This document shows, piece after piece, positions 12,901 through 24,909 of a stretch of 64,000 nucleotides of DNA. The position numbers and the translations under genes are program-made. The notes below the pieces were generated by a model. That model was not told where the DNA came from and ran no database searches. It saw nothing but the letters and a program-made list of their open reading frames with translations. Position 1 is the first letter of the stretch, and each line of letters begins with the position of its first letter. Origin of the DNA: Reticulitermes lucifugus (Eukaryota > Arthropoda > Insecta > Blattodea > Rhinotermitidae); NCBI GenBank assembly GCA_026260175.1, contig JAKCWW010000294.1:31410-95409 (forward strand), written 5' to 3'.

Positions 12901-15900
12901 CTAATCTTTACACTTAATGCCATAGGCAGGTAAAGGTGAAGATGTCCGTGTTTGCTCCATGAAGGCATGTAGGGGGATTAGAGATATAGCTCCATGCATT
13001 CTAAACCTCGGCACTAGATGGAGGTGGGCAGTTAACTTCACTCCCCGGCCGCTTTACTCAAAGGAAAGACCCTGGCACACATTGAATAGGAGGCTGGGTA
13101 AGCCCAGAGCCGGTCTGGATGCTTTGGGTAAAAAACTAAAATGTAACAATCTGTACAGCGGATTCTACAATCATTAGTTCTATTTTTGACATCTGTTAGT
13201 ATTAAGGTAAGCTTAGCTACATTTGCATCGTGTGCAATTGCAGAGACAATGTTTGGAAAATATATGCACTCCAGATTGGAATAAACTTTTGTACTCTTCT
13301 TCATTATGGGCTGGGGTAGCTCACTCGGTATAGAGACTAGGCTACTTGCTGGACGGTCCGTGGTTCGAATCGCGTAGGAGAAACGGGATTTTCTCTTCTC
13401 CAGAGGTCCACACCAGCTCTGGGGCCCACCCAACCTCCTCTTCAATGGGTACCGCGGTTTTTTCCCTAGGATAAAGCAGTCGGGGCATGAAGTTGACTAT
13501 CAGCCTCCATCTAGTGCCAAAGTTAAGAATGAGTGGAGCTATACCTTTTCTTCCCAATATGCCTTCACTGCGTGGACAGGTAACAAGTTACCTTTATACA
13601 CTTTTTCATTACAAACCAGTGACTGAATGCACATAGCATTATTACAAATAGATTCTTTTAAGAAACCTGAGACCGAAATTTTAACTACAATTACACTTAT
13701 GGCTGTGATTATAAATGCACAAAGAATTTTATTTAGGAAGCCTGAAGGTGCAGGATCACTCGGAAGACCTACATATAGGCGGGAAGGAATATTAAAATGG
13801 ATCTTAGAGAAATAATGTATAAAGGTCTAATTTGTTTAAATAAATTTTGTAGAATTTTCAATGGCAGTAACAAGCTTTCAGATTTTGGTAAAGGACAGCA
13901 TTTCTTGTACAGGTGATTAACCACGTACATTTCAAGAAGAGTCTTGCACTACTGGCTCATTTTATGAAATATAGTTATGACAGTATGTGTCAACAAACAC
14001 TATTTTCAGCATAATAATATAGTACACCTAGACGGTTTTGTGGTAGCCATGATTTGTAATGACAAATTATGTCTTCCCATTATCCAGAATGTTTGCAACG
14101 ACATAATTTCCATGGATTATAAAGAATGTCATAATCCACTGTAAGTAATACATTTTTATGACCCTAGTACAGAAATTTATATAGTGTCATCAACCAGGGT
14201 ATTTAAAAATTTGTTTGAAGCTAATTCACCGAACAGTCCAACATTTATTTGTTATTTGTTGCAGCGAAGTTCAGTAATTACACATTCTGTGTTTTAATAT
14301 TCATATCTAAAATTTTGTTAGTAATGGTGAGTATAAGGTTTTGACCACTTTCCTATAAATATAGACTTGCATGTCAACAGTAAGAGCCTGCACGTGTGTC
14401 TTATGTACCACGTTTTCATTTTTATTTGATTTTATTAACAGAGAATGCACCAGAAAGCTTATGAAGAGAGGTGCATTGCATTACTGAAGAAGTACCCTGA
14501 TGCTATAAACACCCCTAAGCCTCCATCAATGTACACACCATTCTTGGTAAGAGCTGTAGTAAATGAGCTGCTTTCATTACAAGTAAATTTTACAGTATTT
14601 TTATTCTTTGAAGTCCTGGTGGATGAAGAAATCATTATATAGAGTAGTTAAAAAATTCAAACACTTTAGCCAGTGGTCAGAATTGTATAAATACCTCAGC
14701 ATCTTTAATATTATGAATATGGAATTTTCTTCCCTTTTCTTTTATTCAAACTCTGTCAACTTTCTATAAATTCACAACTCCTTTGTACATCTTCAGAATT
14801 GTTTTATCCAAGTTCCATCGCTTTGTTTTGCCAACCAATGTATCAAGAACTGAGGAAGTCTGTGACATGTTGCAACATATTTCATAATGTAAATCTTTAA
14901 CTGTCATGAAAACGTAAAATCTCATGCACTTTGTAACACACCTGTTTTTTTATGCCCAAACTGGAGGATCACCCCTTGTCACTTATTTAGCACATTCTCA
15001 GGTGCCCTTTGCGGCTACTCCTCCATCTGGAACCAGAGTGCTGGAGGTACTTGTGTGACAAGGGACTCACTGATCATTGTAGCCGTTATAACAAATTTTT
15101 AGTTGGTTATCTCAGTCATCAGCAATTCTCTTATCTAAGCCATTACAAAACAGCAGACTTGTTATGAACATATTGTCTGGTTCATGCTTTTTTATTATCT
15201 AATATCTGCATTACAAAGAGCCTCGTTTAATACTGGGTATTTTATAATTTATAACTATTACATATATTTTGAATTTTGACATTTATAAAAACATCTTGAC
15301 GTTTATAGATTCACCTCCATGATACATATAAATTGCAGAGATCTGTGAGCATGCAGTTAAAAACAAATGTTGACAAAACATATATTTGAGGATGCTTAGT
15401 CAACTAAATTGTAACTTTCCATACAGCTTTTAGGACAGAGCAATTTATGCCGATAGACATTAAGGGGAAAATGGCAAACCTCAGACAACACAGAATGAAG
15501 TCAAAAAGTGTATGGTTTCAAAATAATTTGGATAACTGTTACACTTTATCATGACTGGACAGAAAATATCACTTACACCCTTAACTAAAGTATGGTTTTC
15601 ACTGTACAAATTTTTACAAAACCCACAATTTGCTGTATGGTATTACACGGAGGGTATACTGAATTTCACACAACTCAGTACGCAAATATGGAATGTAAGG
15701 GTAGAAATACATTTATGAAGCTATTCCATTACAGGCCTGAACAGGCCCTTAGGGCTCCCAGAATTTCTAGACAATCGGCACATGAATGTGGCAAGGTTTT
15801 CAGCCCTATGCTTCGGCTGCCTTTACCCCTCAGGGGATATCCCTGGTACTCATTTCTGTTAGGGGCAGAGCCGACCCCAGGGCCATTGTGCGGCCAGAAG

Positions 15901-18725
15901 GATTAAGTCAGTGAAAAATCCCAATGACACCATCGGGTATCGAACCCGCGACCTTCCGGCTTATAGCGCAGTGCCTCAACCGACTGCGAGACCGCAAAAT
16001 ACAATTATGCTCTTACATAAAAGTATGACTGTCACTGAGCTGATTTTCACAAAACTCACACTTGATTGACAACTTTTTCAAAGAATTTAATAAAAATCCG
16101 ACAGTCAAGTCACTGATCATGGGGCAGTCCGACAGATAGACAGACACTGATGGTCTCCACATAAGGCATTTTATTTTTACTTTGTAAGGACATCTAATAA
16201 TCCTGTGTGTGTAAACGTCATTGTTGTTATGTTACCGTTAGTAGTACTTGCAACTGGTAGCAGTGGGGTGTTTGGATGTTTTGATGCCCAACACATAATA
16301 CCCTCACTTAGCTGCATAATACAGCGTATCATAAACCGATCGCTAATGTAACAGCAACACCATATTTCTTCAGAGTATTTAATGTTCTCAGAATGTTCCT
16401 CACTATCCTTTACACACACCTACACTTAATATCCACACTGAATATGACACTGATATATCTCATGAATCATTTTTCCCTTTTCTCAGCTACAATACATTTC
16501 AGAGATACTCAAAATGTTCGGTGATTTGATATGTGGCCCTGTTGCCATGTCAGTTCAGCAATTACATCTTAAATTGTACAATTTTTAGTTTTCATGTTTT
16601 AAATACTTAGTGATTTTTATGATTTTGATTAAATTTACAGAGAGCCTGTTGGTGTGGAAATGCTAGAGTTGTTGTATTTATGCTCAAAAATGGTAAGCAG
16701 TCATTGTTATTAATCTGATAATAAAAGTTTCTTTTTCTGACACAAAACATACATAAATATTATTATATATACATAATCAGGTGCTGACATTACATCGCAT
16801 ACAAAGGAAGGGGACTCACCAATGTACCTGGCAGTTTACAGCATAACCAAGCAGCCACAAGCCTTTGATCCAGTATGCATCAATATCCTATACAATGCAG
16901 GTATTGTAACATTGTATGTGTATTGTACAACAAGTTCCAGCAGAATTCCTGAAGCCCTCTTGCCTACTGCAAACATTACCAGTCCAATAGATAAAACCAC
17001 CATCAGCATAACCACTGCTACCAACACAACCACCGCCACCACCGCTGCTGCCACCTCCACCACCACAACCGCTCACAAAGTCTGCTTCTTTATTGCACAA
17101 ATTTCCAGTCCAACAGATCTAACACCATCACCACCACCACCAACAACACTGCCACTACGACGACGATGACAATGATGACGACGACGACAACAACACTCAT
17201 TCTCATCATCATCGTTTTTGTTGTTGGTGGTGGTGGTGCTTATGAACCACTGCTCTGGGAACTCTTCAATGACTAGTTCACATGGAGTACCATAAAAAAA
17301 GCTGCTGTTCAAGATAAAGTGTACATTTTTCTGCATAGGCACAGTTCGTAACCAAATTAAGAACCCTAACAGTTTCACAGTTGTTTTTGTTTCCATAGGT
17401 TGCAATGTCAACACTCCAAAGAATCATGGCTACACTCCTCTGCACTTAGCTGCCAAGGCTGGCAATGCAGACCTTGTTCAGTGGCTTCTTTTACGAGGTG
17501 CCGATCCAGATAGAGTCACAGAGTGTAACAAGAAAGCAGTGGACTTTGCCAGAAAATATGGTATGATATTTAAGTAACTGAGAAGGGATTCTACATCTCT
17601 TACAACAATCTGTATGGAGTTATGGCACAAAAGTATAAATCACTTCCAAGTTTATTTACAGCTGTGTTTTGGATTTAACTACAAATGTATGTACAAAAAA
17701 AACTATTGTAAAACCATATATACATTGGTACGATGCTCTGCCATTCAGAATGGCCTAAAACACGGAAATGCTTTATCACCATTGTTTAGAACAGTGGTCT
17801 TGAAACTTTTTATATCTGTGGGGCCCTTGAGACTAAATCTGAATTTCTGTGGAACCCATGAAAAGTAAAGTTGTACTTTTTGGGTGCAAAAATGAAATAA
17901 AATTTTGTAAAACATAAACTTTCATTTAAAGAAACAAAATATTTATGCAAATCACATGGCACTTGTACTGGGTCTTTAAAACATGCTACAAAACAGAGAG
18001 TAAACAAATTCAAATCAAAACTTATGACAAAAGTTCTTGATAGCAGCACTTCTTCCATAGCAGATATAATGACAACACTGTCATGAAATGGTTACCAGAG
18101 CTTCATTTATGAAAATGTGGTGCACCATATGAAGTCAGCTAAAAGAGATTCATCACATCAAAGTTATAAACAGATCTGATGACAGAACCTGTGAATTCAT
18201 AGCTGTGTGTCAAGACAATAACTGAAAAAGTCACACATAAGAGAATCCATGTGAAAAACTGTGTGGCTTAGCATGCTTGGCCACTACTCCTTACTCATTC
18301 CCGGAAAAGGGTTTCATTTTACAGCAGCCAAATTGAAACAGACAAAAAATCACACAGGCAACATGCGGTCCACTGGTCACCTGTGGGCCCACACTGGTTC
18401 TCAACAATTTACAATGGCTTCTCAGTATTAAGACGCACAGCCAAACTTTCTGCATTTAAGCGGAAATATTAAAATTATTTATTTTAATTAACTCAGTAAA
18501 AGAATTATTAATGATTTCTACTTATGATTACTTGGAAGTTACATAATATAACTTTCCAGAAGCATGGATTTTGAGTGAAATAATCTGTCACTACAGTACA
18601 GTAATCTTATCACTTGAACTTTATCATCTGATCCTGCAATTATTTAAGTTAATTTTATCATTACAGGTCACAGAAGAGTTGTGTCACTGCTCGCTGTGTG
18701 TATTGATGATGAAGTTTACCTTTAA
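9915..18725 (+). CDS. Small membrane-anchored ankyrin-repeat protein
   Basis: Seven exons: 9915-9935, 10063-10210, 10764-10854, 14444-14546, 16641-16692, 17399-17560 and 18667-18725, with all phases matching, give about 211 residues. Residues about 24-46 are a hydrophobic segment (SVSITLVFITIITLFCMVY), followed by basic and cysteine residues (KEKCC). An acidic linker and a helical stretch (LAAFIIKDKYVDICASDGR) come next. Ankyrin repeats fill the C-terminal half: TPFLRACWCGNARVVVFML, then the near-canonical GYTPLHLAAKAGNADLVQWL with LLRGADPDRV, then a degenerate last repeat ending in DDEVYL. Ankyrin repeats bind other proteins; the membrane segment would tether them, topology unknown. Exons 4-7 are the surest. 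Exon 1 (seven codons, donor GTACTG) and the acceptors of exons 3 and 4 are chosen by phase. I do not recognise a named orthologue. Confidence 0.75.
10275..10665. mobile_element. Palindromic MITE in intron 2 of the ankyrin gene
   Basis: The ends are inverted copies (TCAATCACAACTACATTTTGA at the left; TCAAAATTGAGCTGTGATTGA at the right). Inner blocks also mirror each other: TAGGTAAGATTGAGATCTCA against TGAGATCTTAATCTTACCTA. No coding frame. It begins about 65 bp after exon 2. Confidence 0.75.
11825..12180 (-). repeat. LINE-like 3' end in intron 3
   Basis: On the minus strand the block ends in CTTTGGATTTGTAGAATG followed by AAAATAAAATACAATACAATA, a pentamer tail like the other LINE-like ends. 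The open minus-strand frames here (11810-12173) have no recognisable domain. Confidence 0.4.
12915..13125 (-). repeat. SINE family A, body
   Basis: Read on the minus strand it has the family A blocks AAGCATCCAGACCGGCTCTG, CTGCCCACCTCCATCTAGTGC and TGAAGGCATG-like 3' end. It lies 200 bp from an opposite-strand copy, giving an inverted pair. Confidence 0.6.
13312..13590 (+). repeat. tRNA-derived SINE family A, with A and B boxes
   Basis: The head has an A box (GGGTAGCTCACTCGGTATAG) and a B box (GGTTCGAATC) at tRNA spacing, which are the RNA polymerase III promoter of a tRNA-derived SINE. The body carries TCTTCTCCAGAGGTCCACAC and GTGCCAAAGTTAAGAATGAG, shared with copies at 43.0, 46.7 and 54.4 kb. 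It is the best preserved family A copy in the window. Confidence 0.8.
13735..13815 (+). mobile_element. LINE 3' coding fragment
   Basis: The frame reads GSLGRPTYRREGILKWILEK and stops. This matches the extreme C-terminal reading common to RTE-like insect LINEs (a GR-ILKWILEKW pattern, seen again in decayed form at 32.1 kb). Only the end of the element remains. Confidence 0.5.
15735..16000 (-). repeat. tRNA-derived SINE family B
   Basis: On the minus strand: an A-box-like GTCTCGCAGTCGGTTGAGGC, then GGTCGCGGGTTCGATACCCG as B box, then a body with CCCTGGGGTCGGCTCTGCCC. It lies within intron 4 of the ankyrin gene. A second copy is at 53.3 kb in the same orientation. Confidence 0.75.
16970..17240. 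repeat. Imperfect trinucleotide repeat tract (ACC / GAC / ATC)
   Basis: About 270 bp of drifting trinucleotide units, from ACC and CCA through CACCACCACC to GACGACGACG and TCATCATC, then GTTGGTGGTGG. It is in intron 5 of the ankyrin gene, ending about 160 bp before exon 6. It creates long threonine-rich and valine-rich open frames on both strands that are not genes. Confidence 0.8.
17792..18396. mobile_element. Diverged hAT-like element in intron 6
   Basis: The left end CAGTGGTCTTGAAACTTTTT fits the CAGTGGTTCTCAAACTTTTT start of many non-autonomous hAT elements. A loose 8-bp flank pair (GTTTAGAA before 17792, GTTCTCAA after 18396) supports the right border only weakly. There is no transposase frame. 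Confidence 0.4.
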
Positions 18726-19410
18726 GGGCTGCTACAGGATCAAAACAATTAACACACCCACTACAGACATATTACTAATTATACATCGTCTCTTTGTGTC
18801 TCTGAGCATGGCAGCTGTCATGGGATGTCCAGGCAGATGCAGGCTTTCTATGCGATAAAGCTGTCATGCTCAGGGACATGATAAAAGGGAACACTCTTTA
18901 TTTCAACATAAATTTGTACACAGTGCTGGAACATTTTTGTAACTGCCCATATGCTTAATGTGACTCTGCATCAAAAATTTTATCAGAGTAATGCAGAATC
19001 AATTTGGTGTGTTACAACTCCATTTATAAACTCTCTACTTAGGAGGTAATATTATAAATAATGTATACCCTTGTTATATCAGTGGTGTCAGGGACAGTTT
19101 CCAACACCTGCGTTATAAGTGAAAACATTTGTCCCTGTTTTTTATGGGTAATTACACAGAGGCCAGAATGCATTAAATTTAAGATATATTCATACATTTT
19201 GTTGATTCTATTAACACAGATTACTTTACAACACTTACATATTCTGTCTCCTTATTAAAATAGACATATAATTTAGTTTGTTGGAAGTCAAGAAACCATT
19301 ATTTCAGTACTCATTGCTTAATACTGGACAGTTGGAACAAATGAAGGTTTTCACAGTCAGTCTGTTGTTACAGTTATGTCATCACTTCATTTACATGTTT
19401 AAGTGCTTTG

Positions 19411-19571
19411 TTAAATACAGGAATTATCAATATTGTCATCTGGATCATTAGGTCCATATTTATGGGTTGACTTCCCATTTTTCATGAATGTCATGTCATC
19501 TTCTGCACTCAGATGCTGCCTGATCACAGCTTCTACATCTGCCTCCATGCAGGCTGTCAGGTCATTTACTT
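19411..19571 (-). CDS. Terminal exon of an unidentified gene (gene X)
   Basis: After an acceptor (TTAATTTAG) the exon reads VNDLTACMEADVEAVIRQHL and then an acidic, polar tail with DDMTFMKNGKSTHKYG and PNDPDDNIDNSCI before TAA, 52 residues in all. A low-complexity acidic C-terminus after a helix is common in host proteins, and codon use looks coding rather than random. It needs an incoming phase of 1. The nearest convincing upstream exon, at 22567-22665, ends in phase 0, so at least one exon between them is missing. I cannot name the protein. Confidence 0.5.
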
Positions 19572-20329
19572 CTAAATTAATCCAAGAGAATCACAAGTCA
19601 ATGAGGCAATAACAATGATAAGAATGCTCATTAAAATTAAACACACTATTAAGAATACTTCACACTCTTAATAACAAAATATAAGTATGTTGTCATTACA
19701 GAATTTAAAAATAACTTCCTGCACTAAGGTCCCTCTCAGCTGATGTACATTGTGTTACCATCCCCAGATAGCAAACTCATTTAAAACTTCTGGCCCCTGA
19801 TGAAAAGAATTTTAAATCAGAGAATTCTTTGCCACTCAGGCAGACCACATTCCATAATTGGATTAAAATCAGTGAGAGGACCATACAAAATGAACTGGCA
19901 GGCTGCATGTTTGAGACTCTTGGACTAGACAGTGATAAAAAATAACAAAGACTTTTCTTCAAACATTTTAGAATGCAAATGGCAGCTTACTCATGGCACA
20001 AAGTTACTTTGAAAAGGCATTTTCTTTTAGGCTGTCCTCTGTTACAAGAATACATTACAGGTGACTTGTTACACGGTTTTATGTCACACTCCCAGTACCT
20101 ATTGAGTCATCTAACATTGTGTCAGCTGCCCAATAACTAACCCAGCCAGCCATCTTAAGAAAAATGTAGCCCAATTCAAAGAAAAGATTTATTAGTTTTG
20201 AATTTACATAGTTGCTTAATGTTTTAAATTCCTATTTATTTGTATTATATTCTGTATTACTGTTTGTTTACTGCTCATCTTAAGTATGTATAAAAAACAA
20301 GTGTATTAATGTCAATGTTTCTACAAAAC

Positions 20330-20800
20330 ATGTTTCTTTGAGGTGATTCATACAGTTGTTACAGTAACAATAAAAGCCAACATCTGTTCAGATACACGGC
20401 TGGCAATATATTTATATCTTTCCTGTGTGCTTTGTTTTCTTGTTTGTAGGTTGTGTTCAAGGGAATTGTTGATTTTAAAGGCAATCGTCAAATTAGTATG
20501 TTTAAAGAATTTAGTAGAATAGAATATGGATGGGCGGGCACCACAGTGACCCATGCACTTCGACCATTATCGATCTTTTGTGCAACCCTTTAACTCATTC
20601 ATTCAGCAGTCCCACACCTTGAACACAGTGCAGTATTTTACTGACAGAGATGTCTTCAAAGTCACCTGGTTTCATAAAATGACGACCCAGGTGCATGAAT
20701 CTTAGTGTGGTCAAAGCCTCGCAATCACAAAGAACATGCAAGGCCATTTCAGATGCCTGTTAAAAAACTTCGTAATGAATACTGTTTCTTTTCCTACACA
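20330..20800 (-). mobile_element. Decayed LINE coding fragment
   Basis: Minus-strand frames with stops read CEALTTLRFMHLGRHFMKP, DFEDISVSKILHCVQGVGLL, then VKGLHKRSIMVEVHGSLWC and a second block FKHTNLTIAFKINNSLEHNL. These blocks recur as reverse-transcriptase-related C-terminal debris in insect genomes, to my recollection. Several frame breaks are present. The clade is uncertain. Confidence 0.4.
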
Positions 20801-22566
20801 GGTAAAAGTCAACCATTTTTGTTTAGTGTTGTTACCATAACTGTCATGATCTACGTTCCTCTTCCTTAGTTTTCCAATTCATTCTTTAACAAAGCTGATA
20901 GGAAACAGATTATTATATACGATTTTTTGAATGATTACCCATTCGTTTCAGAAATATGTGGCCGATTTCCTGATTTACAAATACGTGGTTGAGTTTGACA
21001 GGCAAATATTGGTTTTTATTAAATATGTCTCGGTTTGTGATAAGGTGAGCTGTCCCCAATTTTTTAGATGAAAAACTACGAAAAACTTCTCAGCTTATTT
21101 TTGAGGAAATATGGTACATGTCTATCTTTGGGAATCCAACCCCATCTATATGACAGCCACTTGTAGCTTAGGTATTCTGGAACATACTGTTTGTGATGTA
21201 ATGGTTGTTTCATTCATTTAATCTGTAAGTTAAACTATTACATAGTATGTGCAATTTTGTACTTATTTCAAGGTTATACTTCTGTTCCTCTTGTTACATT
21301 TAATTCCACACACTGTATTTTGTCCCGTTTCATAATGGTCAAAATACTGTTACTGTACGCCAGCAACAAAGACTCCTATTTGTTTGTATAATGTTAATCC
21401 ACTCATGTTTTACTTCTCCCAGAATTCTAGTAGGACAGTTCCCATGGATATCTCTCTCCCTCTTGTAGTGCAGCATTTTATATACTGTACAAGAGAGTTT
21501 CTGTGGAAGGATGCATGTCACTTTACTTACATTTAATGAGTTACATTATATTCTTCAACATTTTGGGCAACTATGCAGCACAACTTGTAGGCTGTTCTTG
21601 GTCTCAGAGAAATATCTGAAATGACAAAGTTTACTACAAAAAAAAAAATACAATACTGCAGCAGGTTTCGAACAGCTCAACAATCAATATTTAAAATCCC
21701 ACTTACAATTAGTAAAGTATTTTATTTGACCATTTGTTTACAAGGCATTCCACTTAAGTACATAACATTTGGATCACAAGCCATTTAGAGATCAAGTTAC
21801 TGAATAAACAACTTAATCCGAGTTTGTAACGAATAGTTCTACAATACTTGCAGCAGGCACAAGGAATAAAGTACACATTTTTGTGGAAGAATGTCTTTTT
21901 TTTATATATATATATTGAGCAAGTTCCAAAATAAATAACCTGTCTTTTATCAGTTATATGTTCATCTGAGTTATTTTTGGAATGTTATCATCAATTGCTA
22001 CTCTATTTTGGTTTATGATTTCTTAGAACACAATTTTCAAAATACTGATTAAAAAAGTACAGCAGAACAGTTTCATTTCAACTGCAGCAATACAATGGTC
22101 ATGAAAGTATTTAATCAAAACCCTTGAATGACAGAAGTTCACACTATAAGCCAAGTTCAGCAGAATTCATACAGGCCAAAATTAGTGGAGGTAATACAAG
22201 ATGACAATTTTAAATTTCACCACATTGTTTTCCTACGACTACCTTGGTTATATTCTAAAATACAAAAACAAACTGAATTATTTCTCTGCAATACTTTGAG
22301 TGACAAACGGAAGTCTTGTTCTTCATTATTGGTAACAAATGTAAATTTGTTATCAATAACGAAGAACATTTTTCCTCAACTAAGTTAGTACTACCTTTCA
22401 ACACAATTGACAGAAGGTATGTGCTGAAGATGAGTAATAATGACCTGGTTCAGGATAAATACTAGCCATGATTATTACGACTTGCATGTTCAGCACCATA
22501 CGTAAAATGTGTAATAACACTGTCAGGCAGCTATTTATAAACTACATACAAAAATAATTTAATTAC

Positions 22567-22665
22567 CTTTCTATTTTCCACAGCCAAAATACTGAGTTCA
22601 TTACCTATTGCCACTGGAGTTACAGAGAGTTGCTTACACACAACATACAAACATATCAACAGTGC
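22567..22665 (-). CDS. Internal exon of gene X (unidentified)
   Basis: A clean internal exon of 33 codons bounded by acceptor CTATTTCAG and donor AAG-GTAATT. It reads ALLICLYVVCKQLSVTPVAI then GNELSILAVENRK. Only this frame is open across the whole exon. The first dozen residues are hydrophobic (either a membrane helix or a buried helix of a repeat protein). It lies on the same strand as the terminal exon at 19411 and probably belongs to the same gene; no other supported exon is found between 19.6 and 29.4 kb. Confidence 0.4.
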
Positions 22666-23914
22666 CTGAAATAGTAAATTTCATAAAGTCATATAAGAAT
22701 ACAGTTGATTACATCCTTTCCTCAAAGTGACTTTTAAACCATGCTGCCCAGATCGCTTGAACTTGAACAAAGTTAATGGAAAAGAAAATGGATTTCATTC
22801 AGACACAGGCAACATGAAGGTAATCTCTGGGCTTTGGCTGAGTAAAGTTTTGTGGGCCCAAGCAGATCTCTACCAGTACGGTCCACATAATGTAACATAC
22901 GGCATCAAATAGTCTTTGGCCTGCCTAGGTCACACTGAGAAATGTTTGATGTCATGTGGCCAGTAGTCCTTACTTTAAGTCTTATACTGGGGTACTGACA
23001 AAACACGATCAACTAGACCTTCACCACTGGCAGCAAGCACTTCAGTTCTGAATCACAATGCACCATAGTAGAGCCCCTAGTTAACTGTACTGAATTAAAC
23101 ATAAATGTTTTCTTCAAACAGTATACTTTATGTTTTTATGGCCTATAAATTATGGTTCATGGTTACCTATTGTTTTAAAAACTACCATTCTTTGTATGGG
23201 TAAATTCAGTGTGAACTAAGAAAGGTGTTCCAGTATAATGAATTGTACTTGTACTGAACTGACATGTTCATATATATTGCACTTACTCTTATTTTAATAT
23301 TTTCATAAACTGAAATATGCTATTTGCATTACTATTTTATGTACCAAAATTATTAATAAAAAACACAATGGCACTTCATCATTAATCTGTTTGTGGTTCA
23401 TAAATTTTGTTACCTTTTCAGTTTTATCACATCATGTAATGCATGTAACACAACCAAAATATCTATCAAAGTGCAACGCTGTTTATCGTCACAGGGTTTT
23501 ATCTCGTTTTCCAAGTTCCTCAACCCGATTACTAACTCTTTCCCTGGTGCTGGCATTATTTAAAGACAAGGCAATTCTGCCCTTTCCCATGCACTGGCAT
23601 GTTTTAATACTTTGCTGCATGGGACTGCTCTGCTAGCTGCCACACTCTGATGACTGAACATATGATTATGAAATCATTACTACACACTGATGAATGTCTG
23701 ACCTTGAACACGACTCCCTTGTTGAGACAGCCACCTGCCTGATTTGGTTCTACAGAATAACAAATTATATAATGAATTCTTAGTTTCAGCTCTCTGAAGT
23801 ACTGCATTTATGCTTGGCTGTGTTCTGACTACGCATACAACATAATCACTCATCACAGGTCTGCAAAACTGTACATGAATCAAAGGCTATTCATGACCCT
23901 AAACCTCTTATATA

Positions 23915-24275
23915 GGGTGTCCACAAAAGTCCTCTTCACACTTTTAAAAATTTATAACATGATAACCAAAACAGATAGAAATATTAAAGTCTTTTGCAAA
24001 TTGCTAACTCAAAATGTGTATGTGTGCTTTAGTCCACCTCAACATGAGAACCTGTTCACATCAAGCCCATAATCCAGTTGCCCATGTACAGGTCAACATT
24101 CCTTTTGCCACACTTCAGATTTCTTTGATTATCCTTGCATGAAGAGTTGCAATGCCAGTCACAAAATTTCTGTAAACACAATCTTTCACACAAACCAAGA
24201 TGAAAAAATCTAAGAGCATGATATCATCAAGGGAGCGTGGGGCCAAGAGATTGGTCAGCCCACCACCCGATATTT
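23915..24275 (-). mobile_element. Decayed mariner-like transposase C-terminal fragment
   Basis: On the minus strand the frame reads SLDDIMLLDFFILVCVKDCV then YRNFVTGIATLHARIIKEI. This matches the PDLTPCDFFLWG-VKD-VY block around the third catalytic acid of Tc1/mariner-like transposases. The low-coordinate end carries AGGGTGTCCACAAAAGTCC, plausibly the element's end. It is broken and abuts a piggyBac remnant on the other strand. Confidence 0.5.
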
Positions 24276-24294
24276 ACTCGTAAGTAATGAGTGC

Positions 24295-24907
24295 TTCAAT
24301 GTGACTTCAAATGAAGGAAATGGAGGAAAAAAAATGAAATATCTGAAAAAAAGGTGTACACTTGCTTATGTAAATGCCAAGTTCTGTTGCACGTATGGCT
24401 AGATGAGGGAGATGTACAGCTTATTTCAACCGTGCACACAGCAAAGATTGTAAAGACAGAAAATAAAAACCAAAAGGATGGAAACATGAAGCCAGAAATA
24501 ACTGATAATGACGATAAATTTATGCGAGGCATGGATAGGGCAGACCAAATGGTGCACTTCACGGGCTTCATACTTGACTGTGTTCAGAAATACCAGAGCT
24601 AGCACAGAGAGACGATGAGAATGATAGCACAGATGATGAACTAGCCTCAACACCAACAGTGAAACAATCACCCTGCAAATGACTGCCGGTGACGGATCCA
24701 GCTGACCATCTACGGGATGGAATCATAATTCATAAAATGATTTATGTTCCATCAAGTATTAAAGAGGGGGGGGGGGGAAGAAAGAAAGAAAGGTGCAGTG
24801 ATGAGAAATTGCAGAGTTTGCTCAGCACATAAAGAAACACAAGAAACCAGTGTTATGTGTTCCACTTGCAGTGTGGCACTTTGCAAAACTCTGCACTTTG
24901 GCAAATA
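24295..24907 (+). mobile_element. piggyBac transposase fragment (3' part)
   Basis: The frame from about 24354 reads WLDEGDVQLISTVHTAKIV, then NMKPEITDNDDKFMRGMDRA followed by DQM, the GVDRADQM catalytic-acid block of piggyBac transposases. After a frame break and a poly-G run, 24795-24907 encodes RNCRVCSAHKETQETSVMC, STCSVALCKTLHFGK: the cysteine-rich C-terminal zinc domain of the family. The N-terminal half and TTAA ends are not seen. It is a dead copy. Confidence 0.7.
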
Positions 24908-24909
24908 AC

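Noticed and set aside
13312-13385. Possible functional tRNA gene
   Set aside because: A and B boxes are present but the stems do not pair as a tRNA and the sequence runs on into the shared SINE body.
16822-17414. Threonine-rich and valine/glycine-rich open frames on both strands
   Set aside because: They are translations of the ACC/GAC trinucleotide tract in an ankyrin gene intron; no domain or splice context.
24772-24795. Poly-G run and GAAA tract as a possible regulatory structure
   Set aside because: It interrupts a dead piggyBac copy and is most simply slippage in a simple repeat.
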